Assembly (NCBI GenBank): GCA_964394205.1
Contig: CAYMVS010000039.1
Location: 1-19,633 of the forward strand
Source: HGM05190 sp964394205
Lineage (GTDB): Bacteria > Bacteroidota > Bacteroidia > Bacteroidales > Muribaculaceae
DNA length: 19,633 nucleotides
Direction: 5' to 3'
Shown here: positions 7,628-17,300 of the stretch, piece after piece
Layout of the letters: each line of letters starts with the position of its first letter
How positions within the stretch are numbered: position 1 is the first letter of the stretch
Program-made: the position numbers and the translations under genes
The notes under the pieces: model-generated
Databases searched by the model: none
Told to the model about the DNA's origin: nothing
What the model saw: the letters and a program-made list of their open reading frames with translations, nothing else

Positions 7628-9051
7628 CGGGGCAAAAAGGTTTGCTCAATGTTCTGCTCGCGGTGCACGAGCTCCACCTTGACATTGAAATTGCGTGAGA
7701 TATGCTCGGCAAGATGCTGGGCACAGTAGACCGACCGGTGTTGGCCGCCGGTACAACCAAAGGCTACCATCAGGTTGGTAAACCCGCGCTCCACATAGCG
7801 TTTCACGCTCGAGTCGACCAGGGCATAGACATGGTCAAGGAAAGTGATTATCTCGCCGTCATCCTCAAGAAACTTGATCACCTGAGGGTCAAGACCCGTA
7901 AACGGCTTGTAGCGGTCATATTTGCCCGGGTTGTTGACGCCACGGCAGTCAAACACATAGCCGCCACCGTTGCCGCTGGTATCGTTGGGAATACCTTTTT
8001 TATAGGCAAACGAAAGTATCTTGACCGTGAGGGTGTGCTTCTCGCGCTCGTCGGCAAACTGCTTCATGTTGACAAGCTCGTTGAGCACCTCGCTCAGATA
8101 TGGATACTCGCGGTAGGGATGGGTCAAAAGGCTGCGCAAGTTCTCGATAGCGTATGGCACACTCTGCATGAAGTGGGGTTTCTTCTCAAAGTAGCCCCTG
8201 AAACCGTAGGCGCCAAGCACCTGCAGCGTTCGGAACAACACAAAATGACGCAGTTGCTCATGGAAATATTCAACGTCGACCGGCTTGTATTTCCTTAATG
8301 CATCGACATACTCGTCTATCAACTCGCCACGCAGGCTGTCAGGGAAATTTGCCTTGGCCTGCCACAGGAAAGAAGCCACATCATAATAAAACGGACCCTT
8401 GCGGCCACCTTGAAAATCTATCAGCCACGGCCGATTGTCATGTATCATCACGTTGCGCGACTGGAAGTCGCGATACATGAACGTGCTCGACGAGCTACGC
8501 ATCAGCACCTCGGCCATGCGCTCAAAGTCATCTTCAAGCTTATCTTCCTGAAACTCAAGGCCTGTCGCCTTCAAAAAACAATACTTGAAATAATTCAGAT
8601 CCCACATCACGGCCCGCTTGTCAAACTCGGGCACAGGGTAGCATTTACTGAAATCAAGCCCTACGGCGCCGTTAAACTGGATGTCGGGCAACAGACGGAT
8701 GGTTTCTTTCAGCAGCCTGCGCTCCCGGTCGCTGAAGACCCGGGTCTTGCGCCCCTTCTCTATCTCGGCAAACAGGATGGTGTCGCCAAGATCTTCCTGG
8801 ACATAGGCCATGCGGTCGGCCGACACGGCATAGACCCGCGGCACCGGCAGATTGCGCTTTACAAAATGGTCCGAAAGATAAATAAACGCCTCGTTCTCTT
8901 CAGCAACCGTGCCAAGCACACCTATCAACGAACGAGGCCCCGTGAGCCGGAAATAACGTCTGTTGGAACCCGATGACGGCAGCTCGTCTATCTTCTCGGG
9001 CTCGCCGCCCACGACCTCCTTATATAGTCTTATTAGCTTTGATTCCTTCAT
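7624..9051 (-). CDS. AmgK-like amino-sugar kinase fused to RapZ C-terminal domain
   Basis: A 475-residue two-domain protein. Residues ~1-325 are an aminoglycoside-phosphotransferase-type kinase: YRDFQSRNVMIHD carries the catalytic D195 and N200, and LIDFQGG the metal D212. Residues ~340-465 match the C-terminal domain of RapZ: ILSFAYKKGIP, GGYVFDCRGVNNPG, GLDPQV, and the anion-binding FGCTGGQHRSVYCAQHLAEH ending LVHRE. The RapZ N-terminal P-loop domain is absent. In E. coli the RapZ C-domain senses glucosamine-6-phosphate and binds small RNAs; AmgK phosphorylates MurNAc and GlcNAc at C1. A sugar kinase with a built-in amino-sugar sensor feeding MurU is a reasonable inference. It lies 27 bases after tRNA-Arg, leaving no room for its own ordinary promoter. 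Confidence 0.88.
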   Translation of the reverse strand: MKESKLIRLYKEVVGGEPEKIDELPSSGSNRRYFRLTGPRSLIGVLGTVAEENEAFIYLSDHFVKRNLPVPRVYAVSADRMAYVQEDLGDTILFAEIEKGRKTRVFSDRERRLLKETIRLLPDIQFNGAVGLDFSKCYPVPEFDKRAVMWDLNYFKYCFLKATGLEFQEDKLEDDFERMAEVLMRSSSSTFMYRDFQSRNVMIHDNRPWLIDFQGGRKGPFYYDVASFLWQAKANFPDSLRGELIDEYVDALRKYKPVDVEYFHEQLRHFVLFRTLQVLGAYGFRGYFEKKPHFMQSVPYAIENLRSLLTHPYREYPYLSEVLNELVNMKQFADEREKHTLTVKILSFAYKKGIPNDTSGNGGGYVFDCRGVNNPGKYDRYKPFTGLDPQVIKFLEDDGEIITFLDHVYALVDSSVKRYVERGFTNLMVAFGCTGGQHRSVYCAQHLAEHISRNFNVKVELVHREQNIEQTFLPR

Positions 9052-9078
9052 AGCAAGATATTCTCAAACCGCTATCAA

Positions 9079-9153
9079 TGGTACACCTGTAGGGAATCGA
9101 ACCCTAATCAGAGGAACCGGAATCCCCTATTCTATCCATTGAACTACAGGTGC
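9079..9153 (-). tRNA. tRNA-Arg (anticodon CCG)
   Basis: On the minus strand a complete cloverleaf: acceptor GCACCTG with CAGGTGT (one G-U pair at the first position), D arm GTTC/GAAT, anticodon stem GGGGA/TCCTC around loop TTCCGGT, four-base variable loop, T arm TAGGG-TTCGATT-CCCTA, discriminator A and an encoded CCA. Anticodon CCG reads CGG (Arg). A clear promoter lies upstream. The amino-sugar kinase gene follows 27 bases after the CCA end, so the tRNA is probably processed from a longer transcript. Confidence 0.95.
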
Positions 9154-9191
9154 TTACTTTGACACCGACGCTTTTGTCGGCCAAGGATGCA

Positions 9192-9223
9192 CAAAAGTAA
9201 TAACATTTTTGTATTTTTGCAAA
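9192..9223 (-). promoter_or_regulatory. promoter of tRNA-Arg (and probably the amgK-murU genes)
   Basis: The minus strand reads TTTG (9220-9223), 20 bases, then TACTTTTG (9192-9199), a full match to the Bacteroidota promoter. Transcription would start about 30 bases before the mature tRNA. The element overlaps the start region of the divergent uracil-DNA glycosylase gene. Confidence 0.75.
9212..9219 (+). promoter_or_regulatory. -7 box of the uracil-DNA glycosylase operon
   Basis: TATTTTTG matches TAnnTTTG and ends 7 bases before the ATG at 9227. No TTTG is seen 19-21 bases upstream. If used, the mRNA would be nearly leaderless. Confidence 0.45.
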
Positions 9224-9226
9224 CAA

Positions 9227-9889
9227 ATGAAAGTAAAGATTGAACAATCATGGAACGAAAGGCTCGCCGACGAGTGGGAAAAGCCCTACTTTGAGCGGTT
9301 GACACGGTTTGTCAGGCAAAGCTATGCCAACGGGCCGGTCTACCCTCCCGCCGGCAAGATTTTTGCCGCCTTTGACGCCGTTCCATTCAACGAGGTCAAG
9401 GTTGTAATCCTCGGCCAGGACCCCTATCACGGTCCCGGCCAGGCCAACGGTCTGTGTTTCTCGGTCAATCCCGGCATCCCGCTGCCCCGCTCGCTCGTCA
9501 ACATTTTCAAAGAGGTGGCCGCCGACACCCAAAACCCAACGGCCACCGACGGCGACCTGTCACGATGGGCCCGGCAAGGGGTCTTTCTGCTCAACTCGAC
9601 ACTCACGGTAGCCGCCCGTCAGCCCGGCTCCCACCAGGGGCAAGGCTGGGAAGAGTTTACCGACCGCGTCATCGAGCTCCTGGCCACCGGCCGCGACAAC
9701 CTCGTGTTCATCCTTTGGGGGTCATACGCCATCCGTAAAGGCGCTTTCATCGACCGTGACCGGCATCTGGTGCTCACATCGCCCCACCCCTCCCCCCTGA
9801 GCGCCTCCCGAGGTTTCTTCGGCAACCACCACTTCACCAGGGCCAACCAATACCTCATCGACCACGGCAAATCACCCATCTTCTGGTAA
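9227..9889 (+). CDS. ung: uracil-DNA glycosylase, family 1
   Basis: A 220-residue cytoplasmic base-excision repair enzyme that removes uracil from DNA. It has the family 1 signature GQDPYHG at 63-69, with Asp65 as the water-activating residue, FSVNPGIPLPRSL after it, LLNSTLTV at 121-128, and the DNA-intercalation loop HPSPLSA at 187-193. Length is normal for the family. I chose ATG 9227; the in-frame TTG at 9209 lies in the promoter-like sequence. Its stop codon is immediately followed by the ATG of the next gene (9890), so they are co-transcribed. Confidence 0.96.
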   Translation: MKVKIEQSWNERLADEWEKPYFERLTRFVRQSYANGPVYPPAGKIFAAFDAVPFNEVKVVILGQDPYHGPGQANGLCFSVNPGIPLPRSLVNIFKEVAADTQNPTATDGDLSRWARQGVFLLNSTLTVAARQPGSHQGQGWEEFTDRVIELLATGRDNLVFILWGSYAIRKGAFIDRDRHLVLTSPHPSPLSASRGFFGNHHFTRANQYLIDHGKSPIFW

Positions 9890-11170
9890 ATGAAAAAAAT
9901 CACCCTGCTCTCCTTATTGATAATACTGACCGCCCTCAGCCCCCTGTCATCGCTCGCCGTCGATGCCGGCCACGACACTCGCCAGGGCGCCAACAGCCCG
10001 TCGATACGCTCAATCAAAGCATCGGTCGACGGCATCCCCCTCTCGTTACCCATCATAACCCTTGGGGGCGACGACCACATCCTCATCTCCTTTGACGAGA
10101 TTGCCGACGACCGCCGATACATGCGCTACGAGCTGATCCACTGTGACGCCGCCTGGCAGCCCGAGCAGCTTGTCGACAGCGAGTTTATCGAGGGGTTCAA
10201 CCTCGGCGACATCAACGACTACGCCTACTCCGAGGCAACCACCGTCCACTACATAAACTACCGCCTTCAGCTCCCAAACGAGCAGGTCAGATTTACCGCT
10301 TCGGGCAACTATCTGGTCAGAATCTATCCCGAAGACGACCCCGACCAGACTCTTCTGCAGGCACGGTTTTCGGTCGTCGAGCCGGGCGTCAGCGTCGCCG
10401 CCTCTGTATCGACCGTCACCGACATCGACGTCAACCAAAACCATCAGCAGGTCAACTTCACCATTGACGCCGGCGAGTACCCCGTCGACGACATGTTCAA
10501 CGACCTCATTGTCGTCGTCGAGCAAGACAACCGTCAGGACAACGCCGTCACCCTGCGTCAGCCCCTGCGGCTCGCCCGCTCTAAAGTCGCCGTCTACGAG
10601 CACCTGCGCCCTCTCATTTTTGACGCCGGCAACGAGTACCGGCGTTTTGAGACCGTGTCTCTGACCCGCCCCGACATGAATGTCGAGCAAATCAGCTATA
10701 TCGACCCCTTCTATCACGCCACCCTCACCATCGACCATCCCCGCGACAGCTACAATTACGACCACACCCAACAGGGTGCCTACCTCGTTCGCCAGAGCGA
10801 CACCTCCATTGAGGAATCCGACGTTCGCGCCGACTATCTCGTGACCCATTTCACCCTCGACCTGCCACGACAGCAAGATGTCGACATATACATCGACGGC
10901 GACCTGACCGACCGGCGCGTCGACCCCACATCGCTCATGACCTTCAACAGCGCCACAGGCCGCTATGAGAAAGCCCTGCTGCTCAAACAAGGCTCCTATA
11001 ACTACCAGTACATAGCCGTTCCACGCGGCACTACCCGCGGCACTGCCGGCATTGTTGAAGGAAATTTCGCCCCCACCAACCACCGCTACACCATAAAAGT
11101 CTACCACCGGCCGCGCGGCACGCGCTACGACCGGCTCATCGGTGTGGCTACACTCCAGTCAGCCCCATAA
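9890..11170 (+). CDS. DUF5103 / type IX secretion system plug-like protein
   Basis: A 426-residue exported protein: signal peptide about 1-23 (LLSLLIILTALSPLSSLA) followed by the DUF5103 plug domain, recognised from MRYELIHCDAAWQPEQLVDS, EFIEGFN, YRLQLPNEQVRFTASGNYLV and RIYPEDDPDQTLLQARFSVV. The family includes the plug that closes the SprA channel of the type IX secretion system when the shuttle protein is absent. The rest is beta-rich. It begins directly after the ung stop and ends 2 bases before the DUF3109 gene. No other T9SS gene is in the window, so the presence of a working system is not shown. Confidence 0.85.
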   Translation: MKKITLLSLLIILTALSPLSSLAVDAGHDTRQGANSPSIRSIKASVDGIPLSLPIITLGGDDHILISFDEIADDRRYMRYELIHCDAAWQPEQLVDSEFIEGFNLGDINDYAYSEATTVHYINYRLQLPNEQVRFTASGNYLVRIYPEDDPDQTLLQARFSVVEPGVSVAASVSTVTDIDVNQNHQQVNFTIDAGEYPVDDMFNDLIVVVEQDNRQDNAVTLRQPLRLARSKVAVYEHLRPLIFDAGNEYRRFETVSLTRPDMNVEQISYIDPFYHATLTIDHPRDSYNYDHTQQGAYLVRQSDTSIEESDVRADYLVTHFTLDLPRQQDVDIYIDGDLTDRRVDPTSLMTFNSATGRYEKALLLKQGSYNYQYIAVPRGTTRGTAGIVEGNFAPTNHRYTIKVYHRPRGTRYDRLIGVATLQSAP

Positions 11171-11172
11171 AA

Positions 11173-11772
11173 ATGGAATCTACCCAGACAATCATGATAG
11201 AAATCAAAGACACTCTCGTCTCCCTCGACCTGGTCGAACGATTTTTCTGCTGCGACCTCGACAAATGCCTCGGCCAGTGTTGCATCGACGGCGATGCCGG
11301 CGCCCCAATCACCAAAGAGGAGTATAACAAACTCAAAGAAATATTTCCCCTGATCAAAGACCGCCTGCTCCCCTCGGCCCTCGAGCGTATCGAAGAGGCG
11401 GGCCTGGCCTACATAGACGAGGAAGACGACCTTGTCACACAGATTGTCGACAACCGCAACTGCGTCTTCACAACCTATGCCCCCGGTGGCAAGTGCCTCT
11501 GCGCCATCGAGAGCGCCTATCGCGATGGAGTAATCGACTGGCGTAAACCAACATCCTGCTATCTATACCCGGTGCGACTCAAAAAGTATCCCACCTTTAC
11601 AGCTGTCAACTATCACCGATGGAAAATATGCCGCTGTGCCGAGGTCGCCGGCCGCGCAAAAAACATCCGCCTCTATCAGTTCCTCAAGCAACCCCTCATC
11701 GACACCTTCGGTCAGGAATGGTATGACGAGCTTGTCATCGCCTGCCAAGCTTACATCGACCAATACCTCTGA
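11173..11772 (+). CDS. DUF3109 family Cys-rich protein
   Basis: A 199-residue cytoplasmic protein of the DUF3109 family, with the N-terminal motif FFCCDLDKCLGQCCIDGDAG (about 24-43), a single Cys97, CLC at 108-110, SCYLYPVRL around Cys129 and ICRC at 152-155. The cysteine set suggests a bound metal or Fe-S cluster, related to YkgJ-type proteins; the function is unknown. The ATG at 11173 lies 2 bases after the upstream stop and fits coupled translation. The ATG at 11194 (MIEIKDTLVSL) matches where the family usually begins, so the true N-terminus may be 7 residues shorter. Confidence 0.87.
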   Translation: MESTQTIMIEIKDTLVSLDLVERFFCCDLDKCLGQCCIDGDAGAPITKEEYNKLKEIFPLIKDRLLPSALERIEEAGLAYIDEEDDLVTQIVDNRNCVFTTYAPGGKCLCAIESAYRDGVIDWRKPTSCYLYPVRLKKYPTFTAVNYHRWKICRCAEVAGRAKNIRLYQFLKQPLIDTFGQEWYDELVIACQAYIDQYL

Positions 11773-11776
11773 TCCC

Positions 11777-11800
11777 CCACCTATAATTTATAATTGGTGG
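11777..11800. terminator. possible bidirectional terminator between DUF3109 gene and RADAR operon
   Basis: CCACC (11777-11781) pairs with GGTGG (11796-11800) around an AT-rich, partly self-complementary centre. It lies in the 47-base gap between the two convergent stops. The stem is short and there is no clean T tract, so this is a weak call. Confidence 0.3.
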
Positions 11801-11819
11801 CGACGACGCGCCCGGGCTG

Positions 11820-14339
11820 TCAAGTGAAACGGTTACGGAATCTGTACATGGAGCTATGGGCCACCATGTTCTCTATCCATTTATAGATCTGTTGTGACGA
11901 ATAGACCGGGTTGCCTGCAGGGTCTTTCATCTTCAGAGCGCCAAGGGCAAGCAGAGAGTATTCATTTGGTAGCGATGTGGCAAAAACTCCAATGTCGTCG
12001 GTGTTGATTGTTACGTCCAAAGGATACTTGACACGGCTTTCTTCGGGCGGGAAAAAGCGTAAAACAGGGTGACGGTCAAATCGGCGGATGTATCCTATCC
12101 TTACATTTGATGAGGGACAGCACTCTATGGCCAGTCTGCACTTGGAAACCATCCTCATCATTGCCTCCTGCATCTGCCTTACGGTCGACGCATAGCCCTC
12201 GGGCAGTTTGAACGACTTGATTTTCCCTCCTTTAAGTTTTATCTCCCTGTCATATTGGTAGGCATACAGGAGGTTGCGCGCTATCGGATTGTTGCGGCGT
12301 ATGTCGGAGCATTTTTCATTTTCAACCCGGCTATAATACTCCCACTGGTCATCGCTGTTAAGAGGGTCGGCGTCGATAAAATCCTTACGGCCGTATATGC
12401 CCGGATTATCGCCACGCAGCATCATCGAGCTGTAATAGTCTCTCATCCTCACCTGACGCCGATCGGTAGTGTAGCCGATACGCAGAATGAGATATTCAAA
12501 AGTGGTCAGCAGAAACTCTTCAGTCGCCGGGGGGAGGGTGATGTTCAGCTCCCGGCTCCTGAAATACAACCAGGTGACATTGTCAAGCATCCACTGCATG
12601 GGGAGTGCTATCGAGTTGTGACGCTCTTCATAAAAGGACTCGGGAGACACCCCTAAAGCCAAAGCATGGCCGAGGCGATCGCCCGACTCGAGACCAAAAA
12701 ACAGTATCGCCTCATGAATGGCCCTGAGGCCGTCAACAATATCATAGAAGTCTTCACCAACATGAAATGTCACTCCAAACCCGTTGGATTTCAAATACCT
12801 GAACGCTTGCGCAAAAGTCTCGGGCCGGCAAACTATCTCAGCGCTTGCGGCGTCGATGCCGCGTATGCGTTGCAAGCATTTCTGCGCGCTGTCTCTCCAC
12901 GCGCCCGACGTGGAAAGGCGCTTGAGGTTGATGCTTTGATGGCGTATTTTATTGGCCAGTTTATGATGTCTTCTTGTGCCATCGTTTGGATTGGGAGCGT
13001 CGGCTTGTTTTATGAAATGGAAGATGAACGACCAGTCCAGAACCGGGGTTCCGTCTGTGCCGTCACTCTCAGGCGATTGCAAGGTCTGATCTATGTTCTC
13101 GATGCTTCTACGGTATCTCTTGTAATCCTTGATCTTGTCTCCAGGCCTGACACGCGTCTCCATTGACTGCACATAATTGAACCGGTTTGCCTCCAGAAAC
13201 GGCAACGTCTCAAGAAAACGCAGGTATTTTTTGGTAATCAGTACTGATTTCTGATCCTGAAACCGCTTGAAGTTTCCAAAGCCGGCATTGTCATTTACCT
13301 GCACCATGAAAGACCTAAGATGATTCTTTATGAGCAAATATCTGTAAAACAGAGATGTGACATTTGTTTCTTTTCCCTGTAAGATATACTCACACACCGC
13401 CAACAGGAATCTTCGCTCTCCCGCAAACACCCCCATCGGCGACTCCATGTCATGGGGGATATAGTCAAGTTGGTCCTGGTTGACATATTGCAGATTGATT
13501 TCATTCTGCAGCGCTGTGGAATCGATACCGTCGGTTGTCGACGGTTGCCCGTCTATTATATAGCCGAAATCACGTGATAACAGGAATCTCCACAGATTGA
13601 GACGTATCCCGGCGGCCTGAAGCACACTGTCATGCAGTAATGTGGCCAGCGAGTCGGCTCTGGAGGGATCGTGAGTCGCAGCCATATTCATGAAGACCTG
13701 CTTTCGCTCGGTCACCTGATTCATAAGGCTCACCCAGCTTAACGAAAAATTATCGGTCGAGGCATAGAGATGGCTATGCAACTCCGTGAGCCTGTAGGTC
13801 TCGAATATGTGGCGCAGGTGAGGGTTGTCATTATGGATCACGGTTGGCCATGAACAGAAGTCTATGCTATCATGATTTTCCTCGGGATCAGAGAAGTTAA
13901 GACCGACCGGCGGATTATTCCTCCCCTGGTAAGCCAGAAAAGCGGCCACGGGGAGATCCTCGCCTATCTTCTGTGTTATTTCTCTCCAGCGCAACAGGTG
14001 GTTGAATCTGACCTGGGGCTCCCGGTTGTTCATCCTCAGCATCAGGTTGCTGAATCGAAAGATAACATTGAAAATATTCGGCCGGGAATAGTTTTGTTGC
14101 TCAAGATCGCCGGGGTCGTAGGCCCATTCATCTGTAAAGAGTGAATAGACGGTTTTTATCTGATCATCGGTCAGCTCGGGGTGGTGGATGCGACATTCAT
14201 CGACAAACAGCGACTTGTCAAGAACCAACCTGTCCTGATTGTCAACAGGCAGATCAAACGGCTGGACATGGTCCTCTCCCAGATAGCGCCGGGCCACCCG
14301 TGCAAAAGCGGTATCTATAAAGATGCGTATCAGATCCAT
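11820..14339 (-). CDS. rdrB: RdrB-like adenosine deaminase superfamily protein of a RADAR defence system
   Basis: A large 839-residue protein with split adenosine deaminase motifs: ELHSHL with zinc ligands H188 and H190; FHVGED with H526 and the catalytic E529; GDRLGHALALG with H558; CPSSNVRIG at 741-749; and VTINTDDIGVFATSLPNEYS with D781 and D782. All expected metal and catalytic residues are present, so it should be active. Ordinary deaminases are about 340 residues; the long N-terminal part and the insertion between the HxH and HxGE motifs match RdrB. In published RADAR systems RdrB deaminates adenine nucleotides to inosine forms during phage infection (RNA adenosine was also proposed). 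It starts 3 bases after the rdrA stop on the same strand. Identity by homology is strong; the substrate here is inferred. Confidence 0.9.
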   Translation of the reverse strand: MDLIRIFIDTAFARVARRYLGEDHVQPFDLPVDNQDRLVLDKSLFVDECRIHHPELTDDQIKTVYSLFTDEWAYDPGDLEQQNYSRPNIFNVIFRFSNLMLRMNNREPQVRFNHLLRWREITQKIGEDLPVAAFLAYQGRNNPPVGLNFSDPEENHDSIDFCSWPTVIHNDNPHLRHIFETYRLTELHSHLYASTDNFSLSWVSLMNQVTERKQVFMNMAATHDPSRADSLATLLHDSVLQAAGIRLNLWRFLLSRDFGYIIDGQPSTTDGIDSTALQNEINLQYVNQDQLDYIPHDMESPMGVFAGERRFLLAVCEYILQGKETNVTSLFYRYLLIKNHLRSFMVQVNDNAGFGNFKRFQDQKSVLITKKYLRFLETLPFLEANRFNYVQSMETRVRPGDKIKDYKRYRRSIENIDQTLQSPESDGTDGTPVLDWSFIFHFIKQADAPNPNDGTRRHHKLANKIRHQSINLKRLSTSGAWRDSAQKCLQRIRGIDAASAEIVCRPETFAQAFRYLKSNGFGVTFHVGEDFYDIVDGLRAIHEAILFFGLESGDRLGHALALGVSPESFYEERHNSIALPMQWMLDNVTWLYFRSRELNITLPPATEEFLLTTFEYLILRIGYTTDRRQVRMRDYYSSMMLRGDNPGIYGRKDFIDADPLNSDDQWEYYSRVENEKCSDIRRNNPIARNLLYAYQYDREIKLKGGKIKSFKLPEGYASTVRQMQEAMMRMVSKCRLAIECCPSSNVRIGYIRRFDRHPVLRFFPPEESRVKYPLDVTINTDDIGVFATSLPNEYSLLALGALKMKDPAGNPVYSSQQIYKWIENMVAHSSMYRFRNRFT

Positions 14340-14342
14340 GCC

Positions 14343-17300
14343 TCAATCGGTTGTTGAAGATTGCCGTGAACGACGTATAAGAGGATAAACCTGTTTTGAT
14401 TTTTCCTGCTGAGCCTTCAGCTGAGTCTTCTTTTTCAAAATATCTTTGTCAAAACCGACCTTCACACTCCTCAAATATGACCGCCGGTGGTTAAGGTCAT
14501 CAATATTCTCCCTGATGCGCGGGATCTCTTTCTCCTGTTTTTTGATCTGCTCATTACCACTGTCTATTCGATTTTTTATCATAAAATAGACATCTGTCCC
14601 TGAAACTGCTGTTTTCAGCTCTTTGATGTGTTTAGTTTCATCGTTAAGCAGGTTGGTATGACGTTTTTCACAATCCGATAGCTCCGACTTCAAACTTTTC
14701 ACCTCCTCCGAAACGATGTCTATCTCTTCCTTGATCAACGACTGCTCGCCGTGCAGGTTTGCTATGTCGTTTTCAATATGCGCTATGTTTTTCTGAAGAT
14801 CAGAATAGTAGCTGTTACACGTCAGCCTGTCGAAAAGACGATAAAAATGATTAAAATCAAACAGATCAGTGTCAATCAGACCTTTGAGTATCTCGCCCGT
14901 GCCAATCGAGGACTTCGTCATATCCAGCGTTTTCAACTTTTTCATGGCAGTAATATAATCATCCAGTTCATTATACCTGAAAACATGCTCTATCTCCTCG
15001 GGAGTGTAAAGCTCTTCAAACTCAAATCGGTCTGTCGGGCTATAGATTGACAGGAAAAGCCGTGACGCCTGTTCATCGCGTGACACTCTGTCAAGACATT
15101 CCCCCAACAAAGCCAACGGGCGGAAAGAAATCTTGTGGAACAGACGGTTTGGCGTGTTTTTTGATGCGTCTTCGTCCTCATAATAAGTATCCACATTATA
15201 AGATTTTTCCTTGTTTGCCCCAAAGTTCAGATAGAAATTTGCAAGAACTCCAAGCTGTCCCTTTCCATCGGGTCTTAATTGCTTCTTACGCTCTTCCATC
15301 CACCATTGCAAATCCGACAAGACCTCCATGTTCCTGATAGCCATCTGTGAGAGGAGATCGTGATATTCGTCGCTGTTCCTGTTGCGTCGATGGTTGAGCA
15401 ACTTATTGACCAAAGATCCCTTGCATTTTTTGGCGACCCTGTAAAAATCTTTGTCAAACCGGTTGTAGGCCCACTCCATTCTTAAGATATTGACAAAAGG
15501 TGCTGTGGCTTCAAACAGCAGATTTTTCACCCCGACAGGAAACGGCTGCAAATAAGAGATGGTGCTGTCTGTGCGCCATGAGTCGGTGTCGCTCAAACTG
15601 TAGTCGCCGCTTTTGGTGCTGACACGGCGAGAAATGGTCAGGATAAAAAATTCAATCAGATTGAGGATTGTCGGATTCTCATCTTCAGTAATATTGTCAA
15701 TATTATTTTCAATTGCACTAATCAGCTTTTCAATCTCCTTAGTCAATACTTTACCATTTATCATGACCGCCTCACGAGGATTTGATGTTGAAGTGAGCGG
15801 TATAAATTTTGTACCGGTAAGCACAAAGAAATTATTGCCGACCACCTTGAAATAATCTTCAATCTCATCCTTGTAGTTGTGTCTGAGCCGCGGTATCTGG
15901 TTACCCTCGATAACAGCCGGATGAGTCAGTGAATCGGTCAGACGGTCATACAGTTCATACAACAGTATAGAATAGTGGGTGGTGATAAAGAACAAAAACC
16001 TCCTGAAATCGGAAGAATACAGACGCTCGCTTATCCTCTCGATTATAAACATCACATCGCCGATCGAGATATTCATCGCCACCGTTTCTGGGTTGCATAT
16101 CTCCATGATGCGTTTGCGAATGATCATCTCCGATGAAGACACACCTCCATCGGCACGCTCGGCCTTGAGAGACTCGGTCAGCTTCGATTCCTTATCAAGG
16201 AGTGTTATAACCGACTTGTTTAGCTGCCACAGGATGCGCTCGTTGCGTATACTGTTGGCAAGCACCTGCAGATTGTACGGTAGGTCAGACAGCCATGTGC
16301 TGTAAAAATAATTCTTAAAGGCCTGTTTGTTTTTCTCGTGCGGGTTGAGATCTCCCATGCTTTCATCACGATCTTCCATCTCATAAAGCAACGCTGTGAG
16401 CAGGCGCAGCTCCCTGAGGTTGCGCGGTATTATAAGGCTTGGTCCATCTTCATAGTTATAAAAGAGATATCCACATCGCGAGTAGATCAGAGACAGTATT
16501 CCAAACTCGACCGAGGCAAAATTTTCCTCATTTCCGGTCTTGTCCACTATGGTCAAGTCAGTATTGGCAATGACATCTATCTCGGGCATGAAGATGCGGT
16601 GGGAAAGAGGCAGAAACTTGTCGATATATCTCTCGGCGATTGCAGCGACATCAGGTATAATCGTGTCGCCATTGTCGGAGTGTCTCGACGGCAGCACCTC
16701 CTTATGATAATAGAGACTCACCGCCTGATTCAGCTGATTCAACTTGGCACCCATCAGTATAATCACGCGAGGCAATATGAGGTATTTCCTTATCTGCTCC
16801 ATCATCACAAAAGCCTCCCTGACGTTGATATCGATATCGTCAATGCTTATCACCAATATGTTTTTGTCATGATAATCAAGATATTCCGTTATCAACTGTC
16901 TTATGATGTGCTTGAGATTCTGAACCTCACTCAAAGCTGTCAGCTCCTCATGCTCCTCATACATGTCAAATTTCACATCGCTATCCATAAAACGCAAAGC
17001 ACGCTTGACCATTCCAAAAGTATTTTGGATCTGGTTCAACTCACTCCGTTTATTGCTATTGAGAGTCTTCCAGTCAAATTTTATTTTCTTAAACTCACGG
17101 TACAACTCCCCTATCACTATCTCCAGAATATTGTGATGATTGTCAAAGAAAGAAGGGTCGATAGCGTCAAGAAACAAAAGTGAGGATTTTGGAGGCCGCC
17201 ATCCATAGACATCCGAGGAAAGGCCGTGTCTGATAGTGTCCATGCATGAAGTCTTTCCCGAACCCCTGTCTCCAAGAAATGCAATGATATTATTTATGAT

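Noticed and set aside
10046..11107. 353-residue open frame on the minus strand
   Set aside because: It lies entirely opposite the plug-like gene, is Val/Gly/Asp-rich as expected of a codon-biased antisense frame, and shows no domain.
16338..17183. 281-residue open frame on the plus strand
   Set aside because: Antisense to the motif-bearing ATPase region of rdrA; no domain or start signal.
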